Positions 25,369-34,260 are shown, counted from the stretch's first letter. The stretch: 61,870 nucleotides of DNA from Hyphomicrobiales bacterium (GCA_028290705.1 JAQGJH010000107.1:1-61870), one strand, 5' to 3'. The notes: generated by a model from the letters alone, not told the origin. Numbers and translations are program-made.

Positions 25369-26403
25369 TCACGCGCGCCGGAGCGCGCGATAGCGGATCG
25401 TCCCCGCACCATCCTCGATGACCTCCAGCTCGCCCAGGGCAAGAAGATGATTGAGGTGTGCGAGCGCTTCGCCCATGGCGAAATAGACCTGTTGCCCGTC
25501 CAGAACGAAGCCGAACAGGTGCTTCATGCATTCGGCCCCGGTCATGCTGTCGCAATCATCGAACAAGGCGCGGATGAAGTCGAGCCGCGAGGCGTGATGC
25601 GCCTCGAGTTCGTCGATCCGGCCATGCAGGCCGCGGAACGGAGGACGATGCGAGGGCAGCACGAGCACGTCGTCGGGAATGGCGGCGCGCAGGCGTTTCA
25701 GGCTTTGCCCATACAGCGCCAGGGGGTCGCCGAGCGGCTCCCAGTGCACGACGCTGATGTTGGGCGTGATCTTGGGCAGGATCTGGTCGCCCGCGATGTA
25801 GACGCCAAGCTCGGCGCAATGGAAGCCGGCGAGCGCCGGCGAATGGCCGCCGCCGACGTGGACGCGCCAGACACGGCCGCCGATCGCGAGCACCTCGTCC
25901 TGCGCCAGCGCGGCATAGCCCGCCGGCAGCTCGACGCAGGCGGAGTAGAGGATGAAGCCCTCGTTGTAGACGTCGATCTGTTCAGGCGAAAGTCCGTGTC
26001 GCACGAAGAAGGCCGACGAGGCGGCGAGATCGTCGGTGAAGAGATCGCGCACCGCGAGCTGCGCGGCCATCCATTCGGGCGAGGTCATGCGGGGGCGCAG
26101 GTTCCAGCGTTGCGCGATCCAGGCGCAATTTCCAGTGTGATCCGGGTGAAAATGCGTGACCAGCAGACGGGTGATGGGACGGCCCCCGAGCGCGGCCGCC
26201 CAAGCGGCCTCGAGCTGGGCGCGAACCTCGTCGCTGCCGTAGCCGCAATCCACCATGGTCCATCCGTCGCCATCCTCGATCAGCCAGAGGTTGACCTGGC
26301 GCAGCCCGCGGAACGGCAAAGGCGAGTCGATGCGCAGGACGCCCGGCGCCACCGTCTCGAACAGAGGCGCGCCAGCTGTCGCGGATGCGGCCGGATGGTT
26401 CAT
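25369..26403 (-). CDS. Metallo-beta-lactamase-fold hydrolase
   Basis: The 344-residue protein carries the binuclear zinc motif THFHPDHTG around residue 86, a later VGGGHSPALAGFH histidine, an AGDQIL aspartate and PSHRPPFRG. It belongs to the MBL-fold hydrolases (glyoxalase II / BaeB-like) that often act on thioesters or lactones. The ATG overlaps the stop of the iron-sulfur subunit (ATGA), showing tight coupling to the molybdenum hydroxylase. A role in hydrolysing a CoA ester or lactone after hydroxylation is plausible. The C-terminal winged-helix-like part (ECMKHLFGFVLDGQQVYFAMGEALAHLNHL) is common in the family. Confidence 0.88.
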   Translation of the reverse strand: MNHPAASATAGAPLFETVAPGVLRIDSPLPFRGLRQVNLWLIEDGDGWTMVDCGYGSDEVRAQLEAAWAAALGGRPITRLLVTHFHPDHTGNCAWIAQRWNLRPRMTSPEWMAAQLAVRDLFTDDLAASSAFFVRHGLSPEQIDVYNEGFILYSACVELPAGYAALAQDEVLAIGGRVWRVHVGGGHSPALAGFHCAELGVYIAGDQILPKITPNISVVHWEPLGDPLALYGQSLKRLRAAIPDDVLVLPSHRPPFRGLHGRIDELEAHHASRLDFIRALFDDCDSMTGAECMKHLFGFVLDGQQVYFAMGEALAHLNHLLALGELEVIEDGAGTIRYRALRRA

Positions 26404-26912
26404 ACCGCGCCTATGTCGCGCTGCGGCGGCGCATGGGCCTCGACGACGTCCATGACGGCGTCGACGATGTTGGCATAGCCGGTGCACCGGCACAGATGGC
26501 CACAGAGCACGTCGACGACCTCGTCGCGGCTCGGCTCCGGATTGCGGCGCAGGAAATCCGTGAAGGACATCAGAATGCCCGAGGTGCAGAAGCCGCACTG
26601 CAGCGCGTGGTGACGCCGGAAAGCTTCCTGCAGCGCATTCATGCGGCCGTCTTCATCGGCGAGCGACTCGACGGTTTCGATCGTGGCTCCGTCCATCTGC
26701 ACCGCGAAGGCCAGGCAGGATCGCGCCGCGACGCCGTCGATGATGACCGTGCAGCAGCCGCAGACGCCGTGCTCGCAGCCGACATGCGTGCCGGTCGCGC
26801 CCAGTGTGTGGCGAATGAAGTCGGTCAGCAGCAGGCGCGGCTCGGCATCGCCCGTCACCTTGCGTCCGTTCAGCGTGAGGGTCACGCGCTGCTTCGGCTT
26901 TTGTTCGATCAT
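26400..26912 (-). CDS. Molybdenum hydroxylase 2Fe-2S small subunit
   Basis: The 170-residue protein is the iron-sulfur subunit of a xanthine-dehydrogenase-type enzyme. The plant-ferredoxin-type cluster site is GCEHGVCGCC followed by a later RSC, and the second cluster site is QCGFCTSG plus CRCTGY. These are the two 2Fe-2S clusters that carry electrons from the molybdenum centre to FAD. The gene overlaps both neighbours by ATGA, in the order large - medium - small, which is typical of three-subunit hydroxylases such as nicotinate, isoquinoline, furoyl-CoA or caffeine-type enzymes. Confidence 0.95.
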   Translation of the reverse strand: MIEQKPKQRVTLTLNGRKVTGDAEPRLLLTDFIRHTLGATGTHVGCEHGVCGCCTVIIDGVAARSCLAFAVQMDGATIETVESLADEDGRMNALQEAFRRHHALQCGFCTSGILMSFTDFLRRNPEPSRDEVVDVLCGHLCRCTGYANIVDAVMDVVEAHAPPQRDIGAV

Positions 26913-27721
26913 GAGCGCAGCTCCGAAATCACCGCGGGGGCGAGGCGACGCACGAGGTCGCGCCGCATGCGCTGGCTGGCGTGCAGATCCTCGTAGGTCT
27001 CGAGTTCCCAGGCGAGCGCTTCGATCTCGCTCATCAGGTCGCCGCCGTTCGACGCGTAGCGCCGGACCACGGGCCTGTCGGCAGCGCCGCCGATGCCCAC
27101 GAGAATTTCGGAAGGTGAGAGACTGACGGCCCCCACGGCCACGATGGCGTAGTCGCCGTGCCGCCGCGCGACCTCGCGGAACGCCGCCTTGCCGCTGCCC
27201 GTGGGGAACCGCACCGCGACGATCATCTCGTCGGCCTCACGCGCGGTCGAGAGCATGCCGGTCTGGAACTCATCGGCCTTGAGCACGCGGCGGCCGCGTG
27301 GCGATTGCAGCACCACCTCGCCGCCCAGCATGGCGAGCGACAGCGGGATTTCCGAACTCGGGTCCGCATGCGCGATGGACCCGCAGACTGTGCCGCGGTT
27401 GCGCGTCTGGAAATGACCGACCCACGGCATCGCAATGGCGAGCAGCGGCACGTGCCGGGCGAGATCGGGCCAGGACAGAAGCCTGTTCTGCGTCACGGCT
27501 GCGCCGACCTCCAGCATGTCGCCATCGAGGCGGATGTGCGAGAGATCCGCAATGTGGCGGATGTCGACCAGCGCCAGCGGCTCGAGCAGCCGGAAGTTCA
27601 GCATGGGAATGAGTGACTGGCCGCCGGCGAGAATGCGCGCGTCGTCGCCATAGCGCGCCAGCGCCTCCACGGCTTCGTCCACAGATGCGGGGCGCAGATA
27701 TTCGAAGGAACGCGGCTTCAT
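26909..27721 (-). CDS. Molybdenum hydroxylase FAD-binding medium subunit
   Basis: The 270-residue protein is the FAD subunit of the same complex. FAD-binding motifs are LAGGQSLIPMLNFRL near residue 32 and NRGTVCGSIAHADPSSEIPL near residue 110, followed by the CO-dehydrogenase flavoprotein C-terminal region. It starts with MKPRSFEYLRPAS directly in an ATGA overlap with the large subunit and ends in an ATGA overlap with the small subunit. This arrangement supports equal production of the three subunits. Confidence 0.93.
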   Translation of the reverse strand: MKPRSFEYLRPASVDEAVEALARYGDDARILAGGQSLIPMLNFRLLEPLALVDIRHIADLSHIRLDGDMLEVGAAVTQNRLLSWPDLARHVPLLAIAMPWVGHFQTRNRGTVCGSIAHADPSSEIPLSLAMLGGEVVLQSPRGRRVLKADEFQTGMLSTAREADEMIVAVRFPTGSGKAAFREVARRHGDYAIVAVGAVSLSPSEILVGIGGAADRPVVRRYASNGGDLMSEIEALAWELETYEDLHASQRMRRDLVRRLAPAVISELRS

Positions 27722-30213
27722 CGGGCGTCTCCCGCGCCGGCTTCCGGCTCGTCGCGCGTCAGCATGTCGTGGATGCGGCGCGGCGTCGCCGGCAGGCGCA
27801 CGTCGGTCACGCCCAGCGCATCCGCGACGGCGTTGGCGATGCAGACCGGCACGCTCATGCAATTGCCTTCGCCCAACCCCTTGGCGCCGAGCGGCGTGAA
27901 GGGCGACGGGCTCTCCATGTGGATGATTTCGAGCGGCGGGACTTCGCACACGGTGGGGATGACGTAATCGGCGAACGTGCCGGTCTGGAAGCCGCCGCCC
28001 TCGTCGTAGATGAACTCCTCGTAGAGCGCGGTGGCGATGCCCTGCACGAAGGCGCCGTGGATCTGGCCTTCGGCGATCAGCGGATTGAGCAGCGCGCCGG
28101 CATCGTGCATCGAGACATAGCGGTCGACGCGGACCTGGAACGTCATGGGATCGACCTCGATGCCGCACATGTCGAAGACGAAGCCATAGGTCAGCGAGGT
28201 GTTGATACCGTCGCCGCTGGTCGGCGGCTCGAGCTCGGGAGGCGACCAGACCGCCGTCTCGCGCAGGCCAGGCTCGACGCCCTCGGGCAGCATGATGGGA
28301 GACCAATGCGCCGTCCCGGCCACGCGTCCAAAAGCCAGTGCGTTGTCGGGATTGCTGCGCGAGCGCACCTTGCCGCCGGACAGGACTACGTCTTCGGGCA
28401 GAACGTTGAGCTGCTTCGCGCCGATCCGCGCCAGCTTGTCGCGGATCTTCTGCGCGGCGAGATGCGCCGCGACCGCGGTGCCCGGCGAAAAGCGGCAGGA
28501 GTAATTGCCGCTCGCGATCGACCACTGATCCTTCTGGGTGTCGATCTCCAGATTGACGGTGATTTCGTCGGGCGACAGTCCGAGCTGGTCGGCGACGATC
28601 TGCGACAGGACGGTGATGTGCCCCTGCCCCTGCGCGGGCGTGTCGGCCGTGACCGAGACCGCGCCCAGCGGATCGATGTTGACGGTCGCCATGGAGACCG
28701 CGCCGTTTTTCGGGCCGGACCGCTCGCGCGCGGCGAGCGGCAGAAGTGTCGACAGATAGCCCATGTTGGACATGCCGGGCTCGACCACCGCCGCATAGCC
28801 GATGCCGTAGAGTCGGCCCTGCGCGCGCGCCTCGTCGCGGCGGCGGCGAAGATCCTCGAGCCGGCCATCGCCGGTCGCAATCTCGATCGCCTGCGGGTAA
28901 TCGCCGGAATCGTAGAGCGCTCCGGCGGCGGTGCGATATGGGAACGAGCCCGCCGGAATGAGATTGCGGCGCATGACGTCCAGCGGATCCATGCCGAGCT
29001 CGACCGCGATGCGCTGCACGATGCGCTCAAGCGCCAGATAGATCTGGGGACCGCCGAACCCGCGATTGAGCGCCGCCGGGGCCTTGTTGGTCAGAACGAT
29101 GCGGTTTGCGACCGCGAGATTGCGGATGTCGTAAGCGCCGGTGAGCGCGCCATGCATGCGATAGAGCGGGCCGGGCATGGGCGCGCGCAGATAGGCGCCG
29201 TAGTCTTCGAGCTGATCGAGACGAAGGCCGGCAATGCGTCCGTCGTTCATCACCGCGGCCTCGACCTTGGTGATGCGGTTCGGCCCCGTGCTGGCGGCCA
29301 GAAGGTGCTCGAGGCGGTCCTCGACCCATTTGACCGGGCGGCCGACGATGCGCGCCGCAAGGCCCATGAGCACGATGAAGGGGAAGACCGAAAGCTTGAT
29401 GCCGAAACTGCCGCCGCTGTCGGGAGGCGTGCGCAGGCGGAGCTTGCTGCCGGGAATGCGCAGCGCCCTCGCCATCACCGGATGAGCGCTGAAAGGCCCC
29501 TGGAAATTGGCCAGTACGTCGTAGCTCTGCTCGGCGCGCCGATATTCCGCGACCACGACGAAACATTCCATCGGCGTGTAGGAGTGACGCGGAAATTCGA
29601 CGTCGAGCTTGACGATGCGATCGGCCGACGCGAAGGCGGCATCGGGATCGCCATAAACGAAGTCGCGCCGCGACAATTCATTGGAGCCGACTGCCTCGTG
29701 CACCAGAATGGCGTCTGGTCCGACGGCCTCCAGCGGATCGATCACGACCGGCAACGGCTCGTAGTCGATCTCGACGAGTTCGGCCGCATCCTCGGCGACA
29801 TAGCGGTCGCTCGCGACGATGAGCGCGACGGGCTCGCCGACGTAGCGCACGCGCTCCACCGCGAGCGACCATTGCGGAATCGGCTCCTTGACGGCGACCA
29901 GAAACGGATCGGACAATTTGGCGATGTCTTCGCCCGTGATGACGGCGCTGACGCCCGGCAGGTCGAGCGCAGCCGCGACGTCGATGCCGCGGATGAGTGC
30001 GTGCGGGTGCGGCGAGCGCAGAACGTGAGCCACCAGTGTGCCGGGCGGCACCGGCAGATCGTCGGCATAGCGGCCTGCGCCCGTGAGCAGCGCCTCGTCC
30101 TCACGGCGGCGGAGCGGCTTGCCGACATGTTTCGACCCCGACCGAGCGTGAGCGCCTGCGGCTTCCCGTGCGGATGGCTCCTTGCGGGCCGCTTGATCCT
30201 GGACGTCGGTCAT
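27718..30213 (-). CDS. Molybdenum hydroxylase molybdopterin-binding large subunit
   Basis: The 831-residue catalytic subunit contains the molybdopterin-cytosine-dinucleotide domains. GKPLRRREDEALLTGAGRYADD lies after a charged 30-residue N-terminal extension; GGSFGIKLSVFPF and TPAQGQGHITVLSQ follow. The active-site glutamate is in AKGLGEGN near residue 782. The second-shell loop reads LNRGFGGPQ, not the cysteine loop of CO dehydrogenase. It would hydroxylate an aromatic ring, aldehyde or aromatic CoA thioester. It is the first gene of an operon reading through the medium and small subunits, MBL hydrolase, cupin, two hydrolases and FMN reductase. A promoter overlapped by a palindrome lies about 80 bases upstream. 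The ribosome site is weak. Confidence 0.93.
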   Translation of the reverse strand: MTDVQDQAARKEPSAREAAGAHARSGSKHVGKPLRRREDEALLTGAGRYADDLPVPPGTLVAHVLRSPHPHALIRGIDVAAALDLPGVSAVITGEDIAKLSDPFLVAVKEPIPQWSLAVERVRYVGEPVALIVASDRYVAEDAAELVEIDYEPLPVVIDPLEAVGPDAILVHEAVGSNELSRRDFVYGDPDAAFASADRIVKLDVEFPRHSYTPMECFVVVAEYRRAEQSYDVLANFQGPFSAHPVMARALRIPGSKLRLRTPPDSGGSFGIKLSVFPFIVLMGLAARIVGRPVKWVEDRLEHLLAASTGPNRITKVEAAVMNDGRIAGLRLDQLEDYGAYLRAPMPGPLYRMHGALTGAYDIRNLAVANRIVLTNKAPAALNRGFGGPQIYLALERIVQRIAVELGMDPLDVMRRNLIPAGSFPYRTAAGALYDSGDYPQAIEIATGDGRLEDLRRRRDEARAQGRLYGIGYAAVVEPGMSNMGYLSTLLPLAARERSGPKNGAVSMATVNIDPLGAVSVTADTPAQGQGHITVLSQIVADQLGLSPDEITVNLEIDTQKDQWSIASGNYSCRFSPGTAVAAHLAAQKIRDKLARIGAKQLNVLPEDVVLSGGKVRSRSNPDNALAFGRVAGTAHWSPIMLPEGVEPGLRETAVWSPPELEPPTSGDGINTSLTYGFVFDMCGIEVDPMTFQVRVDRYVSMHDAGALLNPLIAEGQIHGAFVQGIATALYEEFIYDEGGGFQTGTFADYVIPTVCEVPPLEIIHMESPSPFTPLGAKGLGEGNCMSVPVCIANAVADALGVTDVRLPATPRRIHDMLTRDEPEAGAGDAR

Positions 30214-30289
30214 CGGAACTCGTTTCTTCCCACGGCGGAGGTCTTCAGCCTGCCTGTCCGGCGCAAACACGAGGGGTCGCGCTCAAACG

Positions 30290-30315
30290 TATTTCCGTAT
30301 TATAATGCCGAAATA
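30290..30315. promoter_or_regulatory. Operator-like inverted repeat, site A
   Basis: A 26-base palindrome: left arm TATTTCCGTATT, AT spacer, right arm AATGCCGAAATA; 10 of 12 arm positions are complementary. It lies in the divergent region between the molybdenum hydroxylase operon and the GNAT-Rrf2 pair. It covers the -10 element of a minus-strand promoter. Related repeats with the same 10-base gap between the GG/CG and CC pairs occur at 35915-35940 and 41379-41404. Confidence 0.6.
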
Positions 30316-30326
30316 GGCCAAGACAA
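30299..30326 (-). promoter_or_regulatory. Sigma-70-type promoter of the molybdenum hydroxylase operon
   Basis: On the minus strand TTGTCT (30321-30326) is followed after 16 bases by TATAAT (30299-30304), placing a start point near 30292 and a leader of about 80 bases before the ATG at 30213. The TATAAT block is itself nearly symmetrical, so a plus-strand promoter for GNAT could use it as well, though no good -35 is seen there. Confidence 0.5.
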
Positions 30327-30396
30327 GCAATCAGACGGCAGCGCGCGTGCGGCAAATGCTTCGGCGCCGCGGCGCCGGCCAGGCGGAGAAACGACC

Positions 30397-30861
30397 ATGC
30401 AGGCGGGTGTGCAGGCCAGCCATAACCAGATCACGATCGACGACGTCTGTCTGGCCGACATCCCGCAGATCATCGAGATCGACTCCGAGATCACCAAAAT
30501 CGCCAAGCCGGAGCTTTGGTACAGCTATTACGCGCCTGCGGGCCGCAGCCAGCCCCGCTGGTTTCTCGTGGCTCATGAGGACGCGCGCGTGGTGGGCTAT
30601 ATCCTTGGGGAAGTTCGCGCGTGGGAATTCGGCTCGCCGCCCTGCGGCTGGATCTTCGCCATCGGAGTCTCGCCCGACCAGCGGATCGGCGGAATCGGCA
30701 CCCGGTTGCTCGACGCCATGATCGAGCGTTTCCGTCCGACCGGAGTGAAGACGATCCGCACGATGCTGCATATCGACGAGAACGTGTTGATGTCGTTCTT
30801 CCGGAGCCAGGGACTGGCCGCCGGGCCGTTCATCCAGCTCGAGGCAAGTATCGACCTGTGA
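30397..30861 (+). CDS. GNAT family N-acetyltransferase
   Basis: The 154-residue protein has the GNAT fold. It opens with ITIDDVCLADIPQIIEIDSEI, has the central strand ARVVGYILGEVRAWEFG, and carries the acetyl-CoA pyrophosphate loop in VSPDQRIGGIGTRLLDAM around residues 92-108. The substrate is unknown. The start is the ATG preceded by GGAGAAACGACC; the long open frame further upstream is only an antisense shadow of the large hydroxylase subunit. It lies 31 bases before the Rrf2 gene and is probably co-transcribed with it from the site A region. Confidence 0.87.
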   Translation: MQAGVQASHNQITIDDVCLADIPQIIEIDSEITKIAKPELWYSYYAPAGRSQPRWFLVAHEDARVVGYILGEVRAWEFGSPPCGWIFAIGVSPDQRIGGIGTRLLDAMIERFRPTGVKTIRTMLHIDENVLMSFFRSQGLAAGPFIQLEASIDL

Positions 30862-30892
30862 CCTCCCGCCCCTCACGCCAGCGAAACCCGAC

Positions 30893-31384
30893 ATGAAACT
30901 CAATCAATCAACACGTCTGGCGATCTGGTCGATCGTCGAACTGGCATCACGGCCAGGGGAGCAGGTGCCGGTCAACGAGATTGCGCAGATCTATGGCATT
31001 TCGCAGCATCATCTGGCGAAAGTGCTGCGGACGCCCTCGCGGGCGGGGATCGTCGGTTCGACGCGCGGGCCGGGCGGCGGATGCGAATTCACCGGAAATG
31101 CGAACCGGCTGACCCTCTACGACATCGTGCAATTGTTCGAAGGAGACCGCGAGGAGGAAGAGACGCCGGAAGTGCCCTCCACGCCGGTGGCCGCCGAAGT
31201 GGCGCGCGTCCTCATGGAAATCGACCGCATCACGACCGCGACGCTGAAGTCCGTCACGCTGCAGACGATCATCAGAAATGCTGAACGCAAGGAAGAGCGC
31301 CGCAAGGAAGCGAGCCGGAAGACAGCGCCGGCCGGCGAGACCGACATGGCGGACGGGGTCGAACCGGCGAGCGAGAAAGCCTGA
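30893..31384 (+). CDS. Rrf2 family transcriptional regulator
   Basis: The 163-residue protein begins with the Rrf2 winged-helix domain. STRLAIWSIVELAS is followed by VNEIAQIYGISQHHLAKVLRTPSRAGIVGSTRGPGGG as recognition helix and wing, then TLYDIVQLFEG. The three-cysteine cluster that binds iron-sulfur in IscR or NsrR is missing; the only cysteine follows the wing glycines (GGGC). It may therefore sense something other than iron-sulfur status, or be constitutive. The C-terminus is charged and probably disordered. Being the only DNA-binding protein inside the island and next to operator site A, it is the best candidate regulator of sites A, B and C. Confidence 0.85.
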   Translation: MKLNQSTRLAIWSIVELASRPGEQVPVNEIAQIYGISQHHLAKVLRTPSRAGIVGSTRGPGGGCEFTGNANRLTLYDIVQLFEGDREEEETPEVPSTPVAAEVARVLMEIDRITTATLKSVTLQTIIRNAERKEERRKEASRKTAPAGETDMADGVEPASEKA

Positions 31385-31390
31385 AGAAAA

Positions 31391-31415
31391 GGCCGGAGCT
31401 TTCGCTCCGGCCTTT
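31391..31415 (+). terminator. Intrinsic terminator between rrf2 and ubiD
   Basis: A perfect 9-base stem (GGCCGGAGC / GCTCCGGCC, TTTC loop) is followed by TTTG on the plus strand and by CTTTTCTTC on the minus strand, so it can serve both convergent genes ending at 31384 and 31425. Confidence 0.8.
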
Positions 31416-31424
31416 GTGGGTTCA

Positions 31425-32960
31425 TCAGACGACCTTCGGCTCCTTGGCGTCCAGGCCGAGTTCCTTCCAGCGCTTCATGACGGCCGCATGGTCGTCCTTG
31501 CTGGGCCAGACGGTCGGCGGGAAACGCGCGCCGCCAAGATCCGGATCGGGATCGTAGTCGAGGTTGATCGTGGCGTCGATCAGCATGCGGTTCCACTTGC
31601 CGGTGCCGAACAGAGCCGCGTTTCGGTCACGCCGGCGGGTCGACGGATCGAGACCGGCCCCGAAGGTCGCCGGCATGATGACGATGTCGTTCTCGCCGGC
31701 ATTGACCCGATAGGCGATGGCCCAATCCACCGCTGCGTAGTCGTGGATGTCGATGTCGTCGTCCACCACGGTGATGTGCTTGTAGCGCACGTGCGCGGCC
31801 GAACTTCCCCAGATCGCGTTGGCGGCCTGCTTGGCCTGTCCGCGATAGGACTGTTTCATCTGCACCAGAAGATTGATGCCGGCGTGGACGGGCGGGCACC
31901 AGACGTCGGTGATGCCCGGGACACCGGCGCGATCGAGCACGTTCCAGGCGGTTGCGGCGCGCATGATCGACGAGCAGACGGCGTTTTCCGAATAGGAGCC
32001 CGGCATCGAGCCTTCGATGCTGCCGCGCAGGATCGGATCGTTGCGGTGCGTGATGCAGGTGACGCGCGCGGTCGGCTTCGGCGACTTGTCGCCCGCCACA
32101 TAGCCGGTGAATTCCGCGAACGGCCCTTCCATGACGTAGGATTCGGGGTCGAGGCCGACCATGCCCTCGATGACGATCTCGGCCGTGGCCGGCACGTGCA
32201 GATCGACGGTCTCGCATTTCACGAGCTCGACCGGCGCGCCTCGAATGGCGCCCATGACGTCGAACTCGCTGACGCCCTTGGCGACCGGCTGACCGGCGCA
32301 GAAACCGAGCGACGGCTCCCAGCCGATGACGAAGGCGATCGGCATTTCCTTGTGGCCGGCATTCTGCCAGGCGGTGAAGTGATGGCCGATATGCTGGGCG
32401 CGCCACATCAGCATCGGGATTTCGGTCGCGCTCGCGACCATGCCGCGATAGATGCCGACGTTCACCACGTTGGTGACGGGATCCTTGGTGATGCAGGCCG
32501 CATAGGTGAGGATGTAGCGGCCGCCGTCGACGCGATTCCAGATCGGCGACGGAAAGTCGTAGAGATTGACCTGATCGCCCTTGAGGATGTTCTCCTTGAC
32601 CGGGCCGGTCTCGACGATCCTGGGCTCGATCCGCTGCGAAAGGATGTCGCGGCCAAGCTTCACAAGTTCGCGGCGATGCGTGTCGGCCGGAAGGCCGAGC
32701 ATCATGCACAGGCGCTTGTAGCTGGACAGGCCGCAGCCGAAGACGCGGCGGCAGCGCGCGTCGACGGCATTATAGTCCTTGATGTTGTTGAACAGCAGAG
32801 CCGGACCGTCGCCGGCGCCCTGCGCCAGACGCATGATGGTGCCGAGCTCGACGTTCCAATCCACCTCGGCGTCGATTTCCTTGATCTCACCGGCCTCGCG
32901 GAGCGCGTCGATCCATCCTCGCAGGTCGCCGTATGCGACTGGCTTGCGTTCAATGCTCAT
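31425..32960 (-). CDS. UbiD family decarboxylase (copy 1)
   Basis: The 511-residue enzyme is a UbiD-type prenylated-FMN-dependent (de)carboxylase. Signature elements are VNVGIYRGM (N-x4-R), the metal histidine region AQHIGHHFTAWQ, the glutamate in TAEIVIEGMVG and MEGPFAEFTGY. These are the expected cofactor and metal ligands, so the enzyme should be active if prFMN is provided. GAGGAGTCCGAAC precedes the ATG. It follows the ABC transporter binding protein by 188 bases on the same strand and is likely the last gene of that operon. It would remove or add CO2 on an aromatic or alpha,beta-unsaturated acid taken up by the transporter. Confidence 0.92.
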   Translation of the reverse strand: MSIERKPVAYGDLRGWIDALREAGEIKEIDAEVDWNVELGTIMRLAQGAGDGPALLFNNIKDYNAVDARCRRVFGCGLSSYKRLCMMLGLPADTHRRELVKLGRDILSQRIEPRIVETGPVKENILKGDQVNLYDFPSPIWNRVDGGRYILTYAACITKDPVTNVVNVGIYRGMVASATEIPMLMWRAQHIGHHFTAWQNAGHKEMPIAFVIGWEPSLGFCAGQPVAKGVSEFDVMGAIRGAPVELVKCETVDLHVPATAEIVIEGMVGLDPESYVMEGPFAEFTGYVAGDKSPKPTARVTCITHRNDPILRGSIEGSMPGSYSENAVCSSIMRAATAWNVLDRAGVPGITDVWCPPVHAGINLLVQMKQSYRGQAKQAANAIWGSSAAHVRYKHITVVDDDIDIHDYAAVDWAIAYRVNAGENDIVIMPATFGAGLDPSTRRRDRNAALFGTGKWNRMLIDATINLDYDPDPDLGGARFPPTVWPSKDDHAAVMKRWKELGLDAKEPKVV

Positions 32961-33148
32961 GTTCGGACTCCTCGACTTCAGTGGCCCGCCGGCGCCTGGG
33001 CGCGCGACATCATGGTTGCGATCTTCTTGCTCTTGCGCATGCGGTTGCGCCATCTCGCATGACGGCGGGCTTCCCATGCGCCCGACGTCCGTTTCTGCAG
33101 TGCGCCGAGCGGCCCGGCGCACCTGCTCACGTCCCGTTTATGTCACGC

Positions 33149-34183
33149 TCACTTGGGCGCGTAGGTTTTCCAGATCGGCTCGAAGGACGCGTCCACGGCC
33201 GTTTCATACGCCGGAGCGGGCTCGTCGATCAACTTGTTGCGCAACAACAAATCCATGTTGTTGTCGATCATGACCTTCGGAAAGGCGGGACGGAAGGCGT
33301 TGTGGCTCGCCTTGATGGAAGCCTGCAGCGCGGTCTTGTCCATGCCGACCAGAACCTTGGAGGCGAGTTCGGTCGCCTCCGCCTCGTTCTTCGGATCCGA
33401 GATGAAGTTTTGAGCCTTGACCATGGCCCGGACCATCTTCTCGGCGGCGGGGCGGTTCTTGGCGAGATATTCGCGGGTCGTCTGCAGGGCGATGAATCCG
33501 AGATCGTGGAAGATCTTCGGCCCTTCGCCCGCCGTCACGTCGACGACGTAGACCCAATCCTTCATCTGCTCGACCGCGATATAGCCGGAGGGATCGACCA
33601 GGGCGTTGGCATCGAGTTCACCGGCCCTGCCGGCGGCGAGCTGGCGATCGGCGCCACGGACGGGCGTCAACACCGCATCCTTGTCGGGATCGATGCCCTT
33701 TTCCATCAGCATGTATCGCGTCGATACGTCGGTGAAGCCGCCGCGCGCGAGCGTGCCGATGCGCTTGCCCTTCAGGTCCTCGATCGTTGGCTTGCGGCCG
33801 AGCTTGTCGGCCAGGTCTTTGCGCATCACGATCGAGCCGGTGTAATCGGCGATGACGGTGCCGATCGCCACCAGCGGCTGACCCTGCTTGATGGCCTTCA
33901 GCATGTCCTGCGGCGCGGCGACGAGAAACTGCGCCGACCCGCCGATCAGGGCAGCTGTGGCGGGCGGGCCGCCGGTGAAATATTCCAGACTGACGTCGAG
34001 GCCCTCTTCCTTGAAGTAGCCCTTGCCTTGCGCGACCATCATGGGAAGGGACGAGATCGAGCGATTGGCGACGGCGACCTGCACCTTGGTCTGCGCCAAT
34101 GCGGGAGCCGCGAAGGTGAGCGCCAGACCCATCATGGCTGCGCCCAAGGCGAATGCGGAAGACGGCCGATTTTTCATATGCAT
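33149..34183 (-). CDS. NitT/TauT-type ABC transporter substrate-binding protein
   Basis: The 344-residue exported protein has a signal peptide (ALGAAMMGLALTFAAPALAQ, cleavage after ALA). The mature fold is of the NMT1/SsuA type: VQVAVANRSISSLPMMVAQGKGYFKEEGLDVSLEYFTGG, then GKRIGTLARGGFTD. GGGAGGAAAGAA precedes the chosen ATG. It is encoded between the permease (77-base gap) and UbiD copy 1. Relatives bind sulfonates, taurine, pyrimidines or aromatic acids such as phthalate; association with UbiD favours an aromatic carboxylate, which is inference. Confidence 0.9.
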   Translation of the reverse strand: MHMKNRPSSAFALGAAMMGLALTFAAPALAQTKVQVAVANRSISSLPMMVAQGKGYFKEEGLDVSLEYFTGGPPATAALIGGSAQFLVAAPQDMLKAIKQGQPLVAIGTVIADYTGSIVMRKDLADKLGRKPTIEDLKGKRIGTLARGGFTDVSTRYMLMEKGIDPDKDAVLTPVRGADRQLAAGRAGELDANALVDPSGYIAVEQMKDWVYVVDVTAGEGPKIFHDLGFIALQTTREYLAKNRPAAEKMVRAMVKAQNFISDPKNEAEATELASKVLVGMDKTALQASIKASHNAFRPAFPKVMIDNNMDLLLRNKLIDEPAPAYETAVDASFEPIWKTYAPK

Positions 34184-34260
34184 TTCTTTCCTCCCAGGCT
34201 TTTCAGTTGCGGCGTCGCTTGGCGAGCCGCAGGACCGCACGCGCGGCGGGGATTGACGCG

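Noticed and set aside
27613-30396. Very long plus-strand open frame running into the GNAT gene
   Set aside because: It lies opposite the hydroxylase large subunit, is rich in R, H and D as is typical of antisense frames in GC-rich DNA, and only its last 154 codons (from 30397) look like a protein.
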